Shown: positions 19,732 through 24,939 of the stretch, piece by piece
Position numbering within the stretch: the first letter of the stretch is position 1
Layout of the letters: each line of letters begins with the position of its first letter
Source: Vairimorpha ceranae
Lineage: Eukaryota; Microsporidia; Nosematidae
Assembly (NCBI RefSeq): GCF_000988165.1
Contig: NW_020169356.1
Location: forward strand, 1 to 24,939
Direction of reading: 5' to 3'
DNA length: 24,939 bases
Position numbers and translations under genes: made by a program
Notes under the pieces: generated by a model
Database searches by the model: none
What the model saw: only the letters and a program-made list of their open reading frames with translations
What the model was told of the DNA's origin: nothing

Positions 19732-20660
19732 ATGGATCAGCTAGAAGAAATAATTTTATGTTTTAAATTTAGTGAAGCATTTTTTCTCAAAAATACCAAG
19801 ACAATAGAACTTTTTCTAGAAATTAATATTATAAAACAAGAAATAAATTGTATGAGGGGTGATGGAAGAATGAGGATTATGGTGGTTGCCACGTATATAG
19901 ACGGGTATGCTTACAGATGCTCTTCTAAGGCATGCAGATCAAAGGCAAGCCCAAAGAAGGGGTCTAAAATGGCCATCCCGAATATGGAATTTGTAAAAAT
20001 TCTTAGAAAAATGTATTGCTGGGCATATGATTATACCCTAGCAAGGGTCATTGATTTCTGCGATTGTGCGGAGACTGCCTATATTAAAATCAAAGACCTG
20101 ATCTTGCAAGTAATATCCGAACAAGAGCCGGAAATGGTTAAAACATGTGGAGAAGGTATTGGGATGCAGTTTGACGAAACTGCTATCTATAATGGGGAGT
20201 TAATACCTGATCCATCTAGTACTCTAGACAACAAACCTAGCGTACAATGGTTAGTGGGAGGTGTAGAAGAGGGAAACTGTAGGAACTTTGTTATAAAGCT
20301 TGTTCCTGACATAAAGGTTCCGACTATACTAGACATGTTCGAAGAATATGTTGTGCCCGGATCTATCATTGTTACCGATGGTTATCCATCTTACCTCAGG
20401 GTTGTTACCTAATTTGGATCTTGCCATGAAGTGGTAAATCACTCGGTTGGGTTTGTTAATGCTCAAGAAGCGCATACGAACCAAATTGAAAACCTGTGGT
20501 CACATCTTAAGCATGCTTATTGAAAACGTGGCGATATTAATAAAGGGAGAATGAATTTTTTTTAAATGAATGGAAACGGAGGAAAAAAAATATCTAAAAC
20601 AGCGATACAAGACGTTTAGGACTGCATTATATAGACTATTAAAAATGTTTAGATTTTAAT
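19732..20660 (+). pseudogene. ISXO2-like (Merlin) transposase A, broken by stops
   Basis: A DDE-type transposase. The first 226 codons (to TAA 20410-20412) are intact: a Cys-containing part YRCSSKACRSK, then QFDETAIYNGEL with the first catalytic Asp and IVTDGYPSYLRV with the second. In the same frame beyond the stop the protein continues as GSCHEVVNHSVGF and AHTNQIENLWSHLKHAY, which holds the third catalytic site, followed by TGA where Arg is expected and then a frame change leading to NEWK. Loss of the third catalytic region from the product should abolish activity. The start ATG lies 4 nt after CCCC, the host start signal. The N-terminal zinc-ribbon half is weak. Confidence 0.88.
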
Positions 20661-20795
20661 TTTTTTGTAGCCAATCATTTTTTTAAAAATTATAATAATT
20701 TTTTTTAAAAAACAAGGGAGAGGAACGATGAAGTAGCGCCAAATAATTTATCGGGCTATAAAATTCAAATCTATTTTTTGCGTTTAAAAAATCAG

Positions 20796-21791
20796 ATTGT
20801 TTACATGATCCTTGTAATCAACTATGTTCTAAACATGGTATGGCGGTTTCTTTTTTAAGAATGGGTTCTTTTTTGAAAGATTTCGACTTCCATTGGCAGA
20901 CGTTTGAACAATTACAACTGTTTTGATGTGGAGTGAAAGCGTGCAAGTGGGTGACGCTGCATACAGATACGAAATTGATAGGAAAACCATCAGATAAATT
21001 TATTTTAAAATACAGAATTTAATTGGTCTGCATTTTACAAATGAACCAGTAAAACTTGGCGGTCTCGGGGTTTTTTGCCAAATAGATGAAAGTCTTTTTT
21101 ATCACAAACAAAAAAATGGTGGTGGAAAGCAGCCTAAAAATGAAAGATGGGTCTCTAAAATCGCAGATTTAAGTTTTAGGCCTGCAAAGATTTATATCAA
21201 AGTCGTTAATAATTGAACCACTAAAACTTTGCCTCCAATAATTTCGTGCGTTTGTAGATCTGGTACTGTAATTTTTAGTGATTGTTGGGCGGCATATAGG
21301 AGAATAATGTATGAATGAATGGGGTTTGAACACTTTAATGTAAATCTGGTGTAACTTCTAGTGAGGTGGCCAAAACGAAAACATTGTTCCAATATGAAAC
21401 GGATAGAAGAGCTTCATTTTATTTTATTAGCTTAATTTTTAGTCTAAGGCTCTATCTTTGTAAACCCTGTATTAGTATTCTTGCTACCAATAAATTTCAT
21501 ACCGTTCTTTTATGAAAATTTATTAATAATAAAAAAAATTCTAGAAAATTCATATTTTAAATATTTAATAAAACAAAAATAAATGTGGTGGATATCACAA
21601 AATCAGTTATTTAATTGTGTTAATTCAATCACGGGTGTTTTTACACAAAATATTGAATCTTGTTTGTCTCAGGCAAAGTTAAAATTGAATAATATGAGAG
21701 GTATAAGAAGAAATCAGCTTGACCTTTTTTTAAAGTAATAATATGGAAAAATCAAATCATGCATGAGAAAATGTTCTGTTGTATTTATTAA
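20796..21791 (+). pseudogene. ISXO2-like transposase B, split by an insertion
   Basis: A second transposase of the IS1595/ISXO2 superfamily, clearly different in sequence from copy A. Recognised in order: FKIQNLIGLHFTNEPVKLGG, CQIDESLFYHKQK (first catalytic Asp), ERWVSKIADLSFRPAKIY, VCRSGTVIFSDCWAAYRR (second Asp), GFEHFNVN; then, after an interruption, TGVFTQNIES (third site), MRGIRRNQLDLFLK and WKNQIMHEKMFCC. Damage includes frameshifts near 20920 and 21736, a TAA at 20993-20995, TGA codons in two places and a 253-bp insertion at 21347-21599. The N-terminal zinc-binding part is poorly kept. It lies just downstream of the Merlin-like element but is a separate family member. Confidence 0.88.
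21347..21599. mobile_element. 253-bp TG...CA insertion (LTR-like) in transposase B
   Basis: The insertion starts TGGTGTAAC and ends ATATCACA, and is flanked by the direct repeat AAATC (21342-21346 and 21600-21604), as expected for a 5-bp target duplication by a retroviral-type integrase. Removing the insert and one AAATC joins ...FNVN to QLFNCVNS... in frame. Size and termini fit a solo LTR. It does not resemble the 614-bp putative LTR at 17806. Confidence 0.7.
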
Positions 21792-22392
21792 CAATATTAA
21801 AAATTTTTATTATTTATTTTTTTAAAATATTTTCTTTTTTTAAAAACTGCATCTTTTACCTGTACGTCAGATATTACCCATAAAAACTAGTACGTCAAAT
21901 ATTACCCACGATCCAAATTATGTATTCTAATGTATAATTATATCGTTTTTTAAGTAATCAGAGTTGCATTATTTTTTTTACAAACTGTTATATCTAAATT
22001 TTGGAAGAAATTATTAAAAATCCATTTTCTTTTAAAAAAAGTTAAAAAGCATTTATTCTTACACGTATAATTCTCTGAAGTATTAAATAATTATGAAAAT
22101 TTATGAAAATTATTCATATTCAAACTTTATAGATGACAAATTTATTATGCATTTAATATACTACCCAAATGTTGTGCCACCTAGATAATTTTGTTTTAAT
22201 CCTTTGGCAAAAAGGTTTTTATAAACTGCTTGAGAATAATGAACCAAAAAAACCTTACCCTACAAAGCGAAAAAATTGCTCTAACAGTATTTATAGTCGT
22301 CTGTTCAAAATATATAATTAAATTATGGATGTTACTTAAACACAGTCCCACGAGGGTTAAAAAAACATTTTCTCTCGTTCTTTCACATTATA
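21792..22392. other. AT-rich region with two short direct repeats
   Basis: No gene is supported. TACGTCAGATATTACCCA (21863-21880) and TACGTCAAATATTACCCA (21891-21908) are near-identical and 28 bp apart; GGGTAATAT-like sequences can be transposon ends, so they may mark the right border(s) of transposase B. An open frame at 22230-22496 runs through a transposon end and is not a gene. Confidence 0.5.
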
Positions 22393-22572
22393 CAGTGCGC
22401 GACAAAATCTTAAGACTTCTAAAAATTTTTTTTCCGTGCAAAATCGAACGAGATACAATTCTTAAATCATTATTCGTGTTTAAACGTTGTAATTAAAACA
22501 ATTTAAAAAAATACCTTTTTCTTAATCTTATTTTATATATGTCTAATCTGGTTTCTGGATTTTTTTGTCTTA
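22391..22572. mobile_element. Possible mini Tc1-type element beside the larger one
   Basis: TA followed by CAGTGCGCGACAAAATCTTA at 22391-22412 is the same terminus as the outer end of the 22573-24258 element. GTCTTAAGAGAAGCGCC at 22567-22583 looks like a damaged opposite terminus fused to the next element. This would be a 180-bp non-autonomous relative abutting the full-length copy; a tandem or rearranged end is the alternative. Confidence 0.4.
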
Positions 22573-22852
22573 AGAGAAGCGCCAAAATCTTGAGACACTC
22601 CCCCCCCCAAAAAAAAACACGTTTTATAGAATTGTAAATATTACATTCATTTTATTTTGTTACAATAAACCACTGCATGAAATTATTTTTCTTATCCAAG
22701 CTACTCAAAACGCTTAAAAAAAGTAATTAGTTTTACAATTAAACGGTACGTCTCATTTAACTCAAATCTTAAGATACAAACACATTCTTAAAATAATAAT
22801 ATCTATTGTTTAGTGTTTTTTATTTAAAAAGTAATTTTAAATTTCCTCAATG
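22573..22852. repeat. Left long inverted terminal repeat
   Basis: It matches the reverse complement of 23985-24258 over nearly its whole length with scattered differences and small indels. A run of C and a run of A near the outer end have expanded compared with the right copy. Confidence 0.88.
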
Positions 22853-22928
22853 TATCTCAAATACGCGATGGTTTTGATGTTTTTTTTTAAAAAAAATAAT
22901 TTATAAAAAAAAAAAAATTATTTATTGA

Positions 22929-23986
22929 TTAATCACCTTTTTCTTTAACAACATCAATCATACGCTTCTGCATTCCACTGACATATTTAAACAGTTTTTC
23001 GTGTGTAATACTTGATCAGACTGCCAATATCGCAGAATATAAATCTTGAATACCATTATATTGTTTCCCGTCTCTATAAATCATTCTCGACATATCTGCT
23101 CATAAATTTTCAACAGGATTAAGATCTGGACTTAATGGTAGCCAGTTCATACAATCAATATTATTGTTTCAAACCATATCTTAATTGCACGAGCTGATGG
23201 CAAGGTGCATTATCTTGTTGAAAAATATAATTTAAATCGCTATCTACATCATTAATATTATTATTACTTTTACCTTCAATAAATGCTAATAGAGAAGTTT
23301 CAACCATTTTACAATAAGAAGTGCTGTTCATTTTGTTACTAACAATTTGTAAAACTAATTGTTCACTAGAACAAAAACTGGCTCAAACCATAATGCCCCC
23401 TCCGCCCTGTATACGCTCACTATATGAAATTACTTCTTTATTTACATGATGCCAATAATATTTAAAGCCATCTAGATAGTCTAAATTAGTTTTTTTATCA
23501 GAAAATATAACTTTATGCCATTGACGAGTTCATAAAATTTTATCTAAAGCAAAATTAAACCTTTTTAATTAATGCACTTCTTTTAAATTCGGACTCTGTC
23601 CCATTTTTTTATACACATGACAATTATTTTCTTTAATTGCTATTAAAACTGTAGAATTTGATACTAATGAACCAATTTAGCCTTAGTTTTAGAAATAGTT
23701 ATGGCTTTATTAGAACCCAAAATTTGAATTTTTTTAGCCTTCTAAAAAAAGAAGCTCTTTTCCTTCTTTTTTGCTAGTAGTTTATTTACATTCTTTAAAG
23801 GCAGGTAATTTCTAATTGCGGTCCTGCTTCTGTCCAATATAGCACTTATTTACTTACTATTTATTCCTATTAGAAAAAAGCATCAATCTGTCCTTTTTCA
23901 TACTCACCTAAAGAATTTCCTTGCTCAATAGGAGATAAGTAATTTTTTTCAAAAAAACATCAAAACCATCATGTCCCTAAGAAAAA
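22929..23986 (-). pseudogene. Tc1-like transposase (copy 2) with four TGA at Trp sites
   Basis: Minus-strand reading gives LSPIEQGNSLGEYEKGQIDA, a helix-turn-helix ISAILDRSRTAIRNYL, VIFSDKKTNLDYLDGF (first catalytic Asp), GGGGIMV-TGA-ASF, IFQQDNAPCHQ (second Asp), MNWLPLSPDLNPVENL-TGA-ADM (third site, Glu kept) and an intact C-terminal 77 codons ending in TAA at 22929-22931. TGA stands where Trp is expected at four places: 23530-23532, 23383-23385, 23100-23102 and 23016-23018; four other Trp positions use TGG. At least one frameshift (near 23200), TAA/TAG stops and frame changes in the N-terminal third show that it is also decayed. It is unlike Tc1 copy 1. Confidence 0.9.
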
Positions 23987-24258
23987 TTAAAGAAGTTTAA
24001 AATTACTTTTCTTAATCAAAAAACAATAAATAATAGATATTATTGTTTTAAACATGTGCTTATATCTTAAGATTTGAGTTAAATAAGACTACCGTTTAAT
24101 TGTAAGACTAATTATTTTTTTAAGCGCTTTGTAGTTAGCTTATATTAGAAAAATAAAATCATGCAGTAGTTTATTGTAACAAAATAAAACGAGTGTAATA
24201 TTTACAATTCTATAAAACGTGTTTTTAGGGGGGTGTCTTAAAATTTTGACGCGCACTG
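23985..24258. repeat. Right long inverted terminal repeat
   Basis: Partner of the left repeat. It ends with GACGCGCACTG followed by TA, the better-preserved terminus of the element. Confidence 0.88.
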
Positions 24259-24299
24259 TATTTAAGTTGTAACTCAAGAATGTTATACTCGCCTGCCAT

Positions 24300-24690
24300 T
24301 GAAGTTGTCAAGGTAGAATTATAGGATCACCTTTCTTTGAGCACTTTGATTATCTTGTCTTTAACTACTATATAGCCAATGTTTTCATGGTCGCGACCAA
24401 CATATCTTTTGCACCCTCATCGAGTCCTTGAACACCACGTGGACTTCCTTTTCCCAGGAACTTAATTCACAAAGTTTGAGATTATCGTTTTATTGTGTTT
24501 CCACTTCATTAGTGCACCAAATCTACTTAAGGCCGCTTGTATATAAATTCTATTAATAAAGAATTCGTCCATTATCTTATCTAATGGAACTATTTTTTGT
24601 CCGAAACAACATTCTGACTGCTTTTCTTAGAATTATGGTAGTCCTTCCAGATCTCGTGTTAGACATCCCCCGTGGCTCACTAACATACAT
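24300..24690 (-). pseudogene. Unidentified decayed reading frame
   Basis: On the minus strand an ATG at 24690 follows CTCCCTC (CCC 2-4 nt upstream) and opens MYVSEPRGMSNTRSGR for 38 codons. A frame change then gives GQKIVPLDKIMDEFF and RIYIQAALSRFGALMKWKHN up to a TAA, and further frames read VGRDHENIGYIVVKDKIIK. Composition is less AT-rich and protein-like, so it is probably a dead mobile-element or host gene. I do not recognise the family. Further minus-strand coding-like sequence (GRKGMLACKRNIDVLFLQW) lies at about 24800-24880. Confidence 0.35.
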
Positions 24691-24939
24691 GAGGGAGAAA
24701 ATTAGTTCATTTTTAATCAGCATCCCTTAAAAAAGACATAAAAAAAAAAAAAATAAAAAGTTTATTGTTAAAAAATAAAAAATCAGCAACAGAAGAAAAA
24801 CCACCAGGCCACCAAAAACTCCACTGTAAAAACAAAACATCAATATTGCGCTTACACGCCAGCATACCTTTACGGCCTTGCTTATAGGAGAAAAGAGCGT
24901 TCCCTTAGGATACAGAATCCTCGGTCTACTTAAAGACCA
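24691..24939. other. Right edge of window, unassigned
   Basis: It contains a long A-run (about 24740-24752) and then less AT-rich DNA to the end. No tRNA or rRNA was recognised. It may belong to the same decayed frame as 24300-24690. Confidence 0.35.

Larger units (their letters stand above)
19601..20740 (+). mobile_element. Merlin / ISXO2-like (IS1595-related) DNA transposon
   Basis: Inverted terminal repeats of about 28 bp: the left end starts GGCGCTACT and the right end finishes AGTAGCGCC, with about 20 of 28 positions matching. Inside is one transposase gene with a CCCC-led ATG. The 1140-bp length and the transposase type fit eukaryotic Merlin elements. No clear 8-9-bp target duplication was found (left flank T-rich, right AAATAATTT). 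It is non-autonomous now, as the transposase is broken. Confidence 0.82.
22573..24258 (-). mobile_element. Tc1-like element with ~280-bp inverted terminal repeats
   Basis: Long inverted repeats bound the element: left about 22573-22852, right about 23985-24258, sharing long exact stretches such as ACACGTTTTATAGAATTGTA and AACTCAAATCTTAAGATA. The right end reads CGCGCACTG then TA (24259-24260); a TA also flanks the left end (22571-22572), as for Tc1/mariner. The leftmost bases have diverged (GCGCC for GCGTC). A single transposase pseudogene lies between them on the minus strand. Confidence 0.9.

Noticed and set aside
19589..20752. Target-site duplication of the Merlin-like element
   Set aside because: Flanking 8-9-mers were compared in two phasings and do not match convincingly.
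20935..20940. A further TGA-for-Trp site in transposase B
   Set aside because: A frameshift lies at this place and the shifted frame gives WSES with a normal TGG.
21192..21392. 66-codon minus-strand frame
   Set aside because: Opposite the ISXO2-like transposase B, crossing the insertion border; shadow.
22230..22496. 88-codon plus-strand frame
   Set aside because: It runs through a Tc1-type terminus at 22391 and has no start signal or family.
22929..23986. RIP-like mutation as cause of the TGA codons
   Set aside because: RIP-type C-to-T change at CpA on the opposite strand would turn TGG into TAG, not TGA.
1..24939. tRNA, rRNA or CRISPR features
   Set aside because: No T-loop consensus with pairing arms, no rRNA-like blocks and no regularly spaced repeat-spacer pattern were seen by eye.

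Overview
The window looks like nuclear DNA from a microsporidian. It is very AT-rich, the genes are compact and intronless, and most start codons are preceded at 1-7 nt by a CCC tract, a signal known from microsporidian genomes. The proteins are eukaryotic but short. Genus cannot be fixed; the load of Merlin/ISXO2-like, Tc1 and Ty3/gypsy relics would suit an expanded, TE-rich lineage such as Anncaliia/Tubulinosema or similar (inference).

Bases 1-12900 form a gene block: a partial 3' gene end (1-210), a UBC4/5-like ubiquitin-conjugating enzyme (minus), SMC5 (plus), a small Borealin/Nbl1-like candidate (minus), a Kid-type kinesin-10 with a C-terminal helix-hairpin-helix (plus), an STE12-family transcription factor without zinc fingers (minus), a divergent PPP-family phosphatase with an altered metal-binding motif (plus), and the XPB/Ssl2 helicase of TFIIH (minus). 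UBC/SMC5, Borealin-like/kinesin and STE12/phosphatase are divergent pairs sharing upstream regions. SMC5, the Borealin-like candidate and Kid make a small neighbourhood of chromosome-maintenance and segregation genes.

From about 12900 to the end the sequence is a graveyard of decayed mobile elements, with one 53-codon ORF (16064) that has a perfect CCC start context. In order: a dead Tc1-like transposase (14187-15168, minus); a putative 614-bp LTR followed by gag and integrase remnants of a Ty3/gypsy element with two of three catalytic residues lost; a Merlin/ISXO2-like element with inverted repeats and a large subterminal hairpin; a second, different ISXO2-like transposase split by a 253-bp TG...CA insertion with a 5-bp target duplication; a 1.7-kb Tc1-like element with inverted repeats of about 280 bp whose transposase has four TGA codons exactly where tryptophan is expected; and an unrecognised decayed reading frame at the right end.

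The points most worth a second look are the TGA-for-Trp pattern, the Asp-to-Asn change in the phosphatase, the tandem duplication of a bidirectional start region at 5824-5962, and the nested insertion whose removal restores the frame.
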